A stretch of DNA of 64,000 nt from JASDSY01 sp041441465 (GCA_041441465.1 JASDSY010000010.1:398263-462262), one strand, 5' to 3'; positions 8,065 through 16,291 are shown, numbered from the stretch's first letter. The notes: a model not told the origin generated them from the letters alone. Translations and numbers: made by a program.

Positions 8065-10347
8065 TTAGCCAAAATATTGTTCGGCATCTACGACGTCGCG
8101 GTTCATTTTCTTGAGGCATGCGTCAATTTTAGAGCACGAAAACGGGTCCTGAACTAAAGCTCTTTTAAGCTGCCTTAAAAGGTCGATACAGTTTCTAAAA
8201 AGTCTTATAAGATCGCCTTCGAGCAAAAGAGTTTGGGTTTCCATCAGTTCCTGAAAAGTCGCGCCCTTGCTCCACGCATACGCTATTTCCGCCATGGCGT
8301 TTTCGATCGTCTTTATATTCGGCACTTTGCAATATTCAGTTTCGATCCTGATAATATTTTCCATCTTATATCTGAAACTTCTCAACTTATCTTTCAAGTC
8401 TTTATTTTTCATCAGATATGAAGCGCGCGTCTTGTTTTCGAATATTATACCGCATATAAGGGCATTTATTTCATCTTCGTCAAGCCTGTTGATGTAACCC
8501 TCGAAATAAAATTCAGTGGCGTGTATTTCATAACCGAAGATCTGCGAAGCAAATTCGCCGCGCGGGGTAAGTTTTTCATTTTTAATATAGCCGACTGAGT
8601 TTAAAAACGCGAACTTATTTTCAAGATCGAACCCTAAAACACTGTCAAGACTGTGCACATCACGGCGCGCCCTGTCGTAAGCTTCAGCGAGCATAACGCA
8701 TCCCGATTGAACGCTGCAAACTGAGCATTTGAATTTCTTTATGTTTTTACGGGCGAAATTCATGTCATTTTGCGCCTTATGCATCAGGCTCTTTACTCGC
8801 GGGTGCTCGTCGGGATGGATCTTGCGAAGGCTTCTTTTCAGTTGTATAAATTCCTGCTTGCCGTTTTTTATGGTCTGAAGCGCGTCAAGATAGCCCATAA
8901 GCGTCTTGCGCGGTTCCGGCAGGCGGCAGTTAATTTCGTTAAGCCGGCCTTCCATTTCATGCACTTTCTGTATTTTTTGGTCGATCACGGATTTAAGCTG
9001 ATAATAGCTGAATGATTTTTCGCATAACTCCACTATTTCCTGCTTCGAGCGTGATGAATATAAATTCAGTATGCTCGAATACGAAAAGCCGAACTGGCTT
9101 TTTAACGGCTCAATTTTACCCAGAAGCGTCTGCTTGGTTTCAGCGTAGTTATAAAAGCGCGGATCGATTAAGGCATAAACATAGCCGAGCGGGTCGATTC
9201 CGCGGCGGCCTGCGCGGCCCGCCATCTGCTGATATTCGTATGATTTTAAATAACGGAAAGAAACGCCGTCATTCTTTTCGAGGCCGTCAAATATTACCGT
9301 GCGCGCCGGCATATTGATTCCGACTGCGAACGTTTCCGTCGCGAATAATATTTTTATAAGGTTTTTCGAAAATAAAATCTCGACTATTTCCTTTTGCGGC
9401 GGCAGCATTCCTGCATGGTGATACGCGGTGCCGAACTCGACAAGGCGCCTTAAATTGGTCGTCGAAATATATTTTTCAAGATTAAATTTAGCGACATGCT
9501 CGTCAAAAAGCGCGACAGCTTTCGCTGAATCTTCAGGCGACAATAAATTCAAATACCTGTTATTGAATGCGAGTTTTTCGCAATTTTTACGCGAAAAACT
9601 GAAACAGAGGGCTGGAAGCAGGTCTTTCCCCTTAAGATACTCAAATATTGACAGGCCATGCCGCCCCTGCGGCTCATTTGATTTTACAGCCTGTTTCATT
9701 TTCGCTGCCACCATATTAGCGTATGCCAGCGCTTTATTGAGATTAGTTAAAGTGAAAGACCGGTTGCCGCCCGCTATATAAACATGCGGCTCGAGCGGCA
9801 CGGGACGCTTGTCGTGCAATACTATCGAAACATCGGCTTTTCTTATCGACTGCATCCAGTTGGCCAATTCCTCGACATTCGCAATAGTAGCCGAAAGGCA
9901 TAAAAAATGTATCTGCTGCGGAGCGAGCATGATGCTTTCTTCCCAGACAGTGCCGCGGCGCGGGTCTTCTATGAAGTGCACTTCGTCAAAAATAACATAA
10001 CGCACATGCTCGAGTTTTCGAGGTTCATCATAAATTATGTTTCTGAATATTTCAGTCGTCATAATAAGGCATGGAGCGGAAGGATTTATAACTACGTCAC
10101 CGGTTATTATACCGACCTTATCGCCGTATTGGTCTTTAAAATCACGATATTTCTGATTTGACAGTGCCTTGATAGGCGCAGTATATATTACTTCGAAATT
10201 TTCCCTTATACACTTATCGATGATATATTCAGCGATTAACGTCTTACCCGAACCTGTAGGGGCACACACAATCACGGTATTCCATTTGTCTATGGCGTTA
10301 AGCGCGTCCACCTGAAAATCATCAAGCGTAAAATTTTTGTACTCCAT
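8065..10347 (-). CDS. Ski2-like DEAD/DEAH-box RNA helicase
   Basis: A 760-aa superfamily 2 helicase. Visible motifs: Q-motif glutamine at residue 12, Walker A APTGSGKT (29-36), Walker B as DEVH in VIFDEVHFIED, motif III LSATIANVEELANWM, HHAGM, motif V TETFAVGINMPARTV and motif VI QMAGRAGRRG. The GINMPAR and HHAGMLP signatures place it in the Ski2/Mtr4/HelY branch, which unwinds structured RNA for decay or maturation. A basic insert with CSVCSVQSGC (about 555) may bind metal, and the C-terminal part resembles the DSHCT helical domain. It has its own promoter and terminator. It is somewhat shorter than eukaryotic Mtr4. The substrate is unknown. Confidence 0.9.
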   Translation of the reverse strand: MEYKNFTLDDFQVDALNAIDKWNTVIVCAPTGSGKTLIAEYIIDKCIRENFEVIYTAPIKALSNQKYRDFKDQYGDKVGIITGDVVINPSAPCLIMTTEIFRNIIYDEPRKLEHVRYVIFDEVHFIEDPRRGTVWEESIMLAPQQIHFLCLSATIANVEELANWMQSIRKADVSIVLHDKRPVPLEPHVYIAGGNRSFTLTNLNKALAYANMVAAKMKQAVKSNEPQGRHGLSIFEYLKGKDLLPALCFSFSRKNCEKLAFNNRYLNLLSPEDSAKAVALFDEHVAKFNLEKYISTTNLRRLVEFGTAYHHAGMLPPQKEIVEILFSKNLIKILFATETFAVGINMPARTVIFDGLEKNDGVSFRYLKSYEYQQMAGRAGRRGIDPLGYVYALIDPRFYNYAETKQTLLGKIEPLKSQFGFSYSSILNLYSSRSKQEIVELCEKSFSYYQLKSVIDQKIQKVHEMEGRLNEINCRLPEPRKTLMGYLDALQTIKNGKQEFIQLKRSLRKIHPDEHPRVKSLMHKAQNDMNFARKNIKKFKCSVCSVQSGCVMLAEAYDRARRDVHSLDSVLGFDLENKFAFLNSVGYIKNEKLTPRGEFASQIFGYEIHATEFYFEGYINRLDEDEINALICGIIFENKTRASYLMKNKDLKDKLRSFRYKMENIIRIETEYCKVPNIKTIENAMAEIAYAWSKGATFQELMETQTLLLEGDLIRLFRNCIDLLRQLKRALVQDPFSCSKIDACLKKMNRDVVDAEQYFG

Positions 10348-10402
10348 TTTTATATTCCTCGATTCCCGATTTTATTTTAATTCTTTCAAAATTTAACATT
10401 TT

Positions 10403-10431
10403 ATTATACTACAAGCGGTAATAAATTGCAA
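10403..10431 (-). promoter_or_regulatory. sigma70-like promoter of the helicase gene
   Basis: On the minus strand: TTGCAA (10431-10426), a 17-bp spacer and TATAAT (10408-10403). It lies about 55 bp before the start codon. Confidence 0.7.
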
Positions 10432-10634
10432 TTTATTTTGTATTTTTTATATCCGGGTTTTATGTAACATAGCAGCCTTGCCGGCGACAATAAAATTATC
10501 TTAAAAAAGGCTTGTTTTATTAAATTATCAAATATTTACATTTACTAAAATATTTATTTTCAATATTATTTGAATAAAAAAATTGCCGCTGGTCATACGC
10601 TAACGATTACCTTAAATAATTTTTCCAGGTAAAC

Positions 10635-10663
10635 TTGATACGCCTCAAAAAAAATGGTATAAT
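10635..10663 (+). promoter_or_regulatory. sigma70-like promoter of the DUF4105-like gene
   Basis: TTGATA (10635-10640), a 17-bp spacer and TATAAT (10658-10663). CAGGAGA follows at about 10694-10700, just before the ATG at 10708. The rest of the 10348-10707 gap is AT-rich with nothing else recognised. Confidence 0.75.
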
Positions 10664-10707
10664 TTTATTAACATTTTAAAAATCTAAAAAAATCAGGAGA
10701 TTAATTT

Positions 10708-12024
10708 ATGCTAAAAAAATATCGTGTTTTACCTGTTATGGCACTTTTAGCGTTTATGGGATTAAGTTTATATCAGCCGGTTACGGCAACAGCGGAAGAA
10801 ACGGCAATAAATACTAATACCGCCGTTCAGGACGTGCAATGGAATAAAAAACAGCGTCCTGCGGTTTTGAAAAGTGAAAACGAAGAGGGCATATTCACTC
10901 TCGGAAACGTAAGATGGGGTTTCGACGAAAAAGGATCACACATCGACACATCGGAACCGAAATGGCGCCAGGATGTAAAAGTCGATATAAATAAAGTCTC
11001 CGACGTATATTTCGTAATAAAACCGTTCCCGCCGGAATGGCTTGCCGCGCACTGCCTTTTCATATTCGAATTCGACAATTCAGGTTATATCACTACCGAA
11101 AACAAAGAAACATCCAAAGGCCTTATACTTTCAATCGAGGCAAGACTCAGAATAGACCAGAGCTATAGCCTTGTTCAGGGCCAGTTCGATAAGTTTAAAA
11201 TAATCTATCAACTCGGCTGCTACGAAGATTATATACAGGTCTGCTCGCTCGAAAATAAAAGATTGATTCCAATTAAATTAAAATTAACGCATGAGCAAAA
11301 AGCCGATCTTTTGGAAAACGCGATCCGCGCGTCTCTCAAAAACCGTGATAACGAGATGTATAACACGTTGCAGAATAACTGCACAAACAACTTATTCCTG
11401 CTTTTAAACACCGTTCTGCCCGATGAGCAGCAGTTCAAAGAATGGCTCTTAAAGAAATTTTTATATAACACGAGCATATCATTTCCGAGAACGGCCGGCA
11501 TAGTGTTAAAAAAACACGGCGTAGTCGAGGAGAAAATGCCGGTAATTATGCCGAATAATTTAAATAAAGCCGATATAGCCACCCGCCGTCTCGAAGGCGA
11601 AACTCTTGCCGCGGCTCAGAAAAAGGCCGAAAAAATAAGCCGCAGGGCCGACAGCGTAAAGACCATAATAAAAGACGGCCTTGCCGAAGGATATATAAGC
11701 AAAGACCTCTTAAAAACGCTCATGTATAATGAGATCGCTGAAAGTGTATTCAGGCTTCACGTACCGGGGACCGTAACCGGCGAGGACAATAACGGCGAAT
11801 TCACCATCGGCTCCGAATTTGCCGAAAAAATCGACCGCGCGGCTTCAGTCAGCGACCTTACTAATTATATCGATGAATGCTTCGAATCATATAAAAACGC
11901 GGTTTCTAACAGAATGACATTCGAAGGAAACGACATATCGAATTACCTAGACGCAAACCTCAGCGAACTCGGTAAAACTTTCAGCCAGGCCGCGAAATAT
12001 TCAGAAATTAACCAGCGTAATTAA
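10708..12024 (+). CDS. secreted DUF4105 (Lnb N-terminal periplasmic domain)-like protein
   Basis: A 438-aa protein with an N-terminal signal peptide (residues about 8-30, ending near ATAEE). Residues about 105-240 match the DUF4105 pattern. They have a FIFEFDNSGYITTENKE strand, SIEAR, a SYSLVQGQFDKFKIIYQL segment and the hallmark YNTLQNNCTNNLF motif, whose Cys lies in an NlpC/P60-like position. The C-terminal 150 residues are mostly helical and charged. It is likely periplasmic or outer-membrane associated. It stands alone with its own promoter and terminator. The family is widespread but poorly characterised; a hydrolase-like role is only suggested by the conserved Cys. Confidence 0.75.
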   Translation: MLKKYRVLPVMALLAFMGLSLYQPVTATAEETAINTNTAVQDVQWNKKQRPAVLKSENEEGIFTLGNVRWGFDEKGSHIDTSEPKWRQDVKVDINKVSDVYFVIKPFPPEWLAAHCLFIFEFDNSGYITTENKETSKGLILSIEARLRIDQSYSLVQGQFDKFKIIYQLGCYEDYIQVCSLENKRLIPIKLKLTHEQKADLLENAIRASLKNRDNEMYNTLQNNCTNNLFLLLNTVLPDEQQFKEWLLKKFLYNTSISFPRTAGIVLKKHGVVEEKMPVIMPNNLNKADIATRRLEGETLAAAQKKAEKISRRADSVKTIIKDGLAEGYISKDLLKTLMYNEIAESVFRLHVPGTVTGEDNNGEFTIGSEFAEKIDRAASVSDLTNYIDECFESYKNAVSNRMTFEGNDISNYLDANLSELGKTFSQAAKYSEINQRN

Positions 12025-12056
12025 TAACAGCCAATAAATTTAATCATTTATTTATA

Positions 12057-12100
12057 AAAAAAGACAGCTTTAAAATATAATTTTCAAAGCTGTCTTTTTT
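12057..12100. terminator. bidirectional terminator between convergent genes
   Basis: GACAGCTTT and AAAGCTGTC form a long stem, flanked by A7 on the left and T6 on the right. It can serve both the plus-strand gene ending at 12024 and the minus-strand gene ending at 12227. Confidence 0.85.
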
Positions 12101-12226
12101 ACTTTTAAGTTTAATTCAAATATTAACCATCACGTTATATTATATATTTGCCAATACCGTTATAATTAAGAATTCTTAAAGTGAAGCATATTAACAAAGG
12201 CAATTTTAATGGTTCGATTAAATGAG

Positions 12227-12760
12227 TTATTTATTAATTTCAATGATATGAACCCCGTAATTATTTTTTTCAGGTATTATTCTCATGTGTATAGCCTCTT
12301 GTTTAAATCTTTCGAGAAGGACCTCACGGCAGTATTTTATTAAAGCGTCTTTTTTGGCCGGCGTAACTTTATCCATTTCAAGAGTGACATTAATATCTTC
12401 TATAATGTCGTTAATCACTCCGGTACGCTTCCAGAGCCCTATCTTTGGAAATGGATCTATAGTCGAGCACTGATCAAATTTCTCCAGGATTTCTAACGCC
12501 GTTTTCTGAATATCGCCAAGAGGAATGTCCTTCCGGTTTCCGACCGCGTCAGGGTTATATTTTGTCGGAAGCATTATAAGCACGGTAAACAATTCCTGAG
12601 CGTTATTTTTATTGCCGCGTAATGCAGAGTAATTAGATTCAAGAGATTTGATTTGCTCGCTCAAGGAAATTTCCGCCGCAGACGAATTATTATCAAAAAA
12701 GAAAAACAATATGAATAATAATGATATTTGAAATAAAGTCAACCGGAATATTTTTTTCAT
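12227..12760 (-). CDS. small secreted protein of unknown function
   Basis: A 177-aa protein with a strongly hydrophobic signal peptide (residues about 5-28, Phe-rich) and a likely cleavage site after SSAAE. The mature part is helical with a conserved-looking FPKIGLWKRTGVIND centre and no recognised domain. The SD AAGGTGG stands before the ATG. It lies immediately downstream of the precursor-peptide genes on the same strand but is separated from them by a terminator-like hairpin at 12843-12897. A link to the peptide system is possible but unproven. Confidence 0.65.
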   Translation of the reverse strand: MKKIFRLTLFQISLLFILFFFFDNNSSAAEISLSEQIKSLESNYSALRGNKNNAQELFTVLIMLPTKYNPDAVGNRKDIPLGDIQKTALEILEKFDQCSTIDPFPKIGLWKRTGVINDIIEDINVTLEMDKVTPAKKDALIKYCREVLLERFKQEAIHMRIIPEKNNYGVHIIEINK

Positions 12761-12842
12761 TAATCAATCCACCTTATACATTAATTTTAATTTATACAAT
12801 TAACATAAATAACCTTTATTAATCAAGGTCGTTAATAATCAT

Positions 12843-12897
12843 AAAAAAGGGCAGCCCTGAAAGATAAATTTCAAAGCCGTCCTTTTTATAATTTTTG
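12843..12897 (-). terminator. imperfect Rho-independent terminator after precursor gene 1
   Basis: AAAAAAGGG... pairs with ...CCTTTTT, with inner paired blocks around a GATAAAT loop. Read on the minus strand the hairpin ends in a T-run. It is downstream of the 12993 stop. Confidence 0.6.
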
Positions 12898-12992
12898 ACT
12901 TATGCTGTAATACCTGCACAATAACATCCAGTAGAAACGTTATAGATTAAAATTATTTCATTAAAACCGCTTTTGACGGGTAATATAAAAAA

Positions 12993-13301
12993 TCATCTAA
13001 GAATTACGGTACCATTAAAACAGCTACTAAAATTTACCACGTTAACGCAGCCACCGGCAACATTTGCAAGCTCAGCCTCAGATAATTCACCCGATTTTTG
13101 ATTTTGAAGTTCATTGATGACTTCTTTAAATTCGTCTTTCGTAAATTCCAATCCGGCCGTTTTTCCAAATTCTACAATTTTATCGGCATTTACTTCGCCT
13201 GCCGCATTTTTGCACTTTAAAATTAATTCTTCATATTTTTTTTGAAATTCAGGATTTTTCTCAATTTTATTTATCATTTGCCTTACATTATCTTTACTCA
13301 T
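12993..13301 (-). CDS. Nif11-like leader precursor peptide 1
   Basis: A 102-aa precursor. Residues 1-84 form an acidic helical leader of the Nif11-like type (MSKDNVRQMINKIEKNPEFQ, then ELSEAELANVAGG), ending in Gly-Gly for C39-peptidase cleavage. The predicted core is 18 residues, CVNVVNFSSCFNGTVILR, with Cys at core positions 1 and 10. It is hydrophobic and could carry one disulfide or thioether ring. The leader shares its start and the EFQKKY block with the 13760 gene, so the two are paralogues. GGGAG lies before the ATG. Export is predicted through the PCAT-type transporter encoded at 19.6 kb. Core modification is unknown. Confidence 0.85.
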   Translation of the reverse strand: MSKDNVRQMINKIEKNPEFQKKYEELILKCKNAAGEVNADKIVEFGKTAGLEFTKDEFKEVINELQNQKSGELSEAELANVAGGCVNVVNFSSCFNGTVILR

Positions 13302-13409
13302 AAAAAACTCCCTTTTTTAATATATAATCTGTACAACACATCTCTCATCAAAAATTACAATTAATTCGGAAATCAAATACTAAAAATAAAAGTTTATTAA
13401 TTTTATAAT

Positions 13410-13450
13410 TCCTTATTTACTGACATTTTTGAAATGCGAAACTTAATTTA
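13410..13450 (+). repeat. partial, diverged copy of the dispersed repeat
   Basis: Shares TTTTGAAATGCGAAACTT-like sequence (ATGCGAAACTT at 13434-13444) with copies A and B. The upstream flank is only weakly similar, so this may be a decayed copy or a shared short motif. Confidence 0.35.
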
Positions 13451-13467
13451 AAATAAAAAAATATTTA

Positions 13468-13704
13468 TTATTTCGCAGGACCTCTGCATATGCCTCTTAT
13501 ATTATATTTGCAGTTAGAGCAGTCGCCGTTATTGGGACAATTCTGACTTATACCGCCGGCCACCTTATCAAGTTCGGCATCGCCAAGCTCTTTCGAATCC
13601 CGTGCGGCGTCATCATTTTTTTTTAATTCATTTCTTATTTTAAGAAATAATTTTTTTTTCAGCTCTGATTCTTCTGAAAAATCAAAGCGCTTATCGTCGA
13701 TCAT
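13468..13704 (-). CDS. double-glycine leader precursor peptide 2 (four-Cys core)
   Basis: A 78-aa protein with a short, charged, non-Nif11 leader (residues 1-51) ending ELGDAELDKVAGG. The core is 27 residues with Cys at core positions 5, 11, 14 and 22 (C-x5-C-x2-C-x7-C), plus Gly, Asn and Pro. This layout suits disulfide, thioether or metal-binding cores. SD GAGAGG stands 7 nt before the ATG. The C-terminal GG motif matches those of precursors 1 and 3, so the same transporter peptidase should process it. The leader type differs from theirs, so different maturation is possible. No homology to a named bacteriocin is claimed. Confidence 0.75.
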   Translation of the reverse strand: MIDDKRFDFSEESELKKKLFLKIRNELKKNDDAARDSKELGDAELDKVAGGISQNCPNNGDCSNCKYNIRGICRGPAK

Positions 13705-13744
13705 AAAATAACCTCTCGGTATAATATCCGGAACAAAATAACAT
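13691..13744 (-). CDS. possible 17-codon upstream ORF
   Basis: MLFCSGYYTERLFYDRR, preceded by a strong AAAGGAG at 6 nt spacing and starting 16 bp after the stop of precursor 3. It runs past and overlaps the start of precursor 2 in another frame, so it could couple or throttle translation of precursor 2. It may equally be chance. Confidence 0.25.
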   Translation of the reverse strand: MLFCSGYYTERLFYDRR

Positions 13745-13759
13745 TTGCTCCTTTCTAAG

Positions 13760-14089
13760 TTAGCCTACGCACCTGAAAAAAACTATATTTACGCTCATAG
13801 GCGCGGCGCTGGCCCAATGGGTGCCGCGCATGCCGCCGGCAACAGTTTCAAGATCATTCTCCAAAAGTTCTTTATTCGCGTTTTCGTTTTCAATATATTC
13901 GGAACGAGCGGACAATATATCGTCTGGCGAAAAAGAAAAACCTGTTTTTTCACCAAATTCAACAAGCATGTCAAAAAATATTTTTTCGCTTTCTTTTTGA
14001 TAGTCGCGTGCCATTTCCAGATATTTTTTTTGAAATTCCTCATCGTTTTTTATTTTTTCGAACATATCCTTTACATTTTCTTTACTCAT
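13760..14089 (-). CDS. Nif11-like leader precursor peptide 3
   Basis: The ATG at 14089 (MSKENVKDMFEKI) is chosen because AAAGGAG lies 11 nt upstream; the in-frame GTG at 14101 overlaps that SD. The product has 109 aa. The leader aligns with precursor 1 along its length (shared MSK-NV, EFQKKY, VEFG and VAGG), so the two arose by duplication. The core after VAGG has 23 residues with a single Cys near its end (RCVG) and a hydrophobic, Met/Trp-containing body unlike either other core. A weak promoter (14134-14164) lies upstream, so precursors 3, 2 and 1 may be one transcript in this order. Confidence 0.8.
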   Translation of the reverse strand: MSKENVKDMFEKIKNDEEFQKKYLEMARDYQKESEKIFFDMLVEFGEKTGFSFSPDDILSARSEYIENENANKELLENDLETVAGGMRGTHWASAAPMSVNIVFFRCVG

Positions 14090-14133
14090 AACGATGAACA
14101 CTCCTTTATTTATTAAATATTGTTGTTCATTAA

Positions 14134-14164
14134 ATTATACGTTTTATAAAAATTTTTATCTCAA
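14134..14164 (-). promoter_or_regulatory. possible promoter of the precursor genes
   Basis: On the minus strand: TTGAGA (14164-14159), a long 19-bp spacer and TATAAT (14139-14134). The spacer is suboptimal, so an alternative sigma factor or activator could be involved. Confidence 0.4.
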
Positions 14165-14167
14165 AAT

Positions 14168-14698
14168 TTAAAAATTATTTTCATTAGTTTTAAAAATTGA
14201 ACGCAGCTTAGAAATAGCTCTCGAGCAAATTGTCGAAACTGTACTTTCGTTTATACCTGTCATTTCTGATATTTCCTTATTTGACAAGCCGCTGAAATAT
14301 TTAAGCGAAATAACATGACGATGTTTTTCATCGAGTAAAGTAAGCGCTTTATATAATAATTTTCGATCGTTATTTAATATCTTTTCACATTCACCGTCAA
14401 AATCAACAGTCACAGGCGTGTCAAGTGCTGGAGCGCCAGAAGGGAAAACAACAATTCTGCTATTTTTTCTAAAATGATCAATTACGCAGTTATTTGCGAT
14501 AGTAAATATCCATGTCGAAAACAACGCTTTACTTGAATCAAATTTATCACGATTCGATATGACTTTTAAAAAAATCTCGCTTACAATATCCTCACTATAT
14601 TCCCGATGCAGTATCCTGTAAAAAACATAATTATAAATCCTGCCAAAATATTCCTCGTACATCCTGTCAATTTCAGAAATTTTTTTCAAATCATACAT
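14168..14698 (-). CDS. ECF-family sigma factor of the peptide cluster
   Basis: A 176-aa protein. Sigma2 spans about residues 15-85 (SEDIVSEIFLKVI and FSTWIFTIANNCVIDHFRK). Sigma4 spans about 115-170, with the HTH NKEISEMTGINESTVSTICS. The 30-residue linker between them is acidic. No anti-sigma gene is adjacent, unlike the pair at 0.2 kb. It lies directly upstream of the precursor genes on the same strand with a 78-bp gap. A role in transcribing the precursors or the export genes is a reasonable inference. A promoter (14836-14865) and the dispersed repeat lie upstream. Confidence 0.9.
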   Translation of the reverse strand: MYDLKKISEIDRMYEEYFGRIYNYVFYRILHREYSEDIVSEIFLKVISNRDKFDSSKALFSTWIFTIANNCVIDHFRKNSRIVVFPSGAPALDTPVTVDFDGECEKILNNDRKLLYKALTLLDEKHRHVISLKYFSGLSNKEISEMTGINESTVSTICSRAISKLRSIFKTNENNF

Positions 14699-14835
14699 GT
14701 TCTTTTAATTTTACTCTCCAGTTCTTATAAAATAAACCTGGTTCTGAATAAAAATACTTCATTAGCTAAATAAAACATAAAAAACAAGCAAAATAAATTT
14801 ATCAGCTAATGTTTGAAAATAAAATTTAACTACTT

Positions 14836-14865
14836 ATTATATCATATCATGTTTACCATAATCAA
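14836..14865 (-). promoter_or_regulatory. sigma70-like promoter of the cluster sigma gene
   Basis: On the minus strand: TTGATT (14865-14860), an 18-bp spacer and TATAAT (14841-14836). This leaves a leader of about 130 nt before the ATG at 14698. The repeat copy B ends at the -35 box. Confidence 0.5.
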
Positions 14866-14975
14866 CTAACTTAAGTTTCGCATGGCAAAACCGGCATTAT
14901 TACATTAATCCATATTTCTTAACTAATATATTTACAATTGATTTTGAAGCCGAATGCTAAAAATAAAATTTTATC
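14864..14975 (-). repeat. dispersed intergenic repeat, copy B
   Basis: Inverted partner of 5840-5953. On the minus strand it contains ATGCGAAACTT (14883-14873), preceded by the same ATTAATGTAATAATGC block. It sits between the divergent sigma and HExxH genes. Confidence 0.7.
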
Positions 14976-15077
14976 AACTTTAAAAACCCTTATTTATATA
15001 GAATTTTGAAATTAGAAATCCAGGCCGGTAAAATAAAAAAAGAAAAAGCATTTTAATTTTTATGTTTAAATAACAGT

Positions 15078-15124
15078 GACAAAAAATTGAAAATATGTTA
15101 AATTTAACGACAAAAAATTGAAAA
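15078..15124 (+). repeat. direct repeat upstream of the HExxH gene
   Basis: GACAAAAAATTGAAAA occurs at 15078-15093 and again at 15109-15124. The centre-to-centre distance of 31 bp is about three helical turns. It is a candidate operator. The remainder of 14976-15178 is AT-rich with nothing else recognised. Confidence 0.45.
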
Positions 15125-15178
15125 ATAAAGAGTAATTTCAAGCAAAAGAATTTTAAAACAAGGCAATTAAGGTAATTT

Positions 15179-16291
15179 ATGAATAAAAAAATACATTTCG
15201 AAAAAAAATTTGAAAATTCAGAACTCAGCGAGGAATTGAAAAAATATACCGCCAACGCGTTTATAAGCGCTCAAAGTATATTTGAAAAATTGCCGCTAGC
15301 TGACGAAGAATTTACCGGAACATGGCGGGAATATTTAACAGAATCAAAAAAAATCGGAGTTTTTGAAACACTGAAGAAAAAATTACCGCAGCTTAATTTT
15401 CCTATAGAAAAAAATATAAGTTTAAACGACGAATATAGACGGGCAGTAACAGCAAAAGCGCCGCCCGAATCTTTTGCCGTAAATTCCGGTTTGGTTCTCA
15501 ACTCCGCCGAAGAGTTGACACTCACGATTCATGAAACCTCCGCCGGTTCTATACCTGTAATTATAGTAAAAAACAGAGAGGATTTCGTTAACTTATGCCG
15601 CGCGCTGGCCTTTAAAAATGAGCCGGTCGAAATCCAAGACTCGATGGGCGGCCTTGCCATAAGCGGCTACAATAACTGCGGCCGATACATTGAATACCTT
15701 AAAAATAAAACTTTTAATGATTTTTTTACTAATGCCACAGACACTCAAGAAAAACAAAAAAGCTTTTATCAGGATTGCTTTCTTCTTTTAAGCGACGGGC
15801 CGTATAGCGGACTGCCCGCCTTCGAAACAAGTTTTTCAGAAAACGAATGGCGTGAAATTTCTTTAAAAATAAGACTTGGGCATGAATCGGCGCATTATTT
15901 CACCAAAAGATGCCTCGGCTCGATGCGTAATAACGCGCATGATGAACTTATAGCGGATTATGCCGGCATTTGTAACGCGCTTGGCGAATATGACGCGAGT
16001 TTATTTTTAAAGTGCTGCGGTATTGAAAACTACCCGGAAATAAGAATTAACGGCCGGATACATAATTACAAGGGCAGCCCCTCGTTAAATCAAGCTGATT
16101 TTAATGTAATGTGCGGATTGCTTTATAATGCCTCGACAAATATCGAAACATTTGACCGGAAAAATAGAAAAAAATTTTCACGCGGTGATTTTACTGCCGC
16201 GGCTATTTTATGTATCGCATCTCTTTCATTAGTCGAATTAGCGGTTGAATCGGGAGCCGACGCTCTTCAAAAAAAACTAGAGAAAATATAA
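15179..16291 (+). CDS. putative zinc metallopeptidase (HExxH) of the peptide cluster
   Basis: A 370-aa protein without a signal peptide or clear membrane span, so probably cytoplasmic. The motif HESAH at residues 235-239 is a metallopeptidase HExxH. About 17 residues on, DELIADYAGI supplies a glutamate (E256) that could be the third zinc ligand. The N-terminal 230 residues match nothing I can name, and the C-terminus is an Ala-rich helix. It stands divergent from the sigma gene and directly before the export genes. A role in trimming, maturation or self-immunity of the exported peptides is plausible. It is the only unexplained enzyme candidate inside the cluster. Confidence 0.6.
   Translation: MNKKIHFEKKFENSELSEELKKYTANAFISAQSIFEKLPLADEEFTGTWREYLTESKKIGVFETLKKKLPQLNFPIEKNISLNDEYRRAVTAKAPPESFAVNSGLVLNSAEELTLTIHETSAGSIPVIIVKNREDFVNLCRALAFKNEPVEIQDSMGGLAISGYNNCGRYIEYLKNKTFNDFFTNATDTQEKQKSFYQDCFLLLSDGPYSGLPAFETSFSENEWREISLKIRLGHESAHYFTKRCLGSMRNNAHDELIADYAGICNALGEYDASLFLKCCGIENYPEIRINGRIHNYKGSPSLNQADFNVMCGLLYNASTNIETFDRKNRKKFSRGDFTAAAILCIASLSLVELAVESGADALQKKLEKI

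Noticed and set aside
13745..14116. 123-aa open frame on the plus strand, antisense to precursor 3
   Set aside because: It lies opposite a well-supported gene, has no Shine-Dalgarno and its composition is Phe/Ile/Lys-rich, as expected of antisense AT-rich DNA.
14980..15255. 91-aa hydrophobic open frame on the minus strand
   Set aside because: Phe/Leu-rich reading of AT-rich DNA that overlaps the HExxH gene start; no SD and no recognisable helix pattern.
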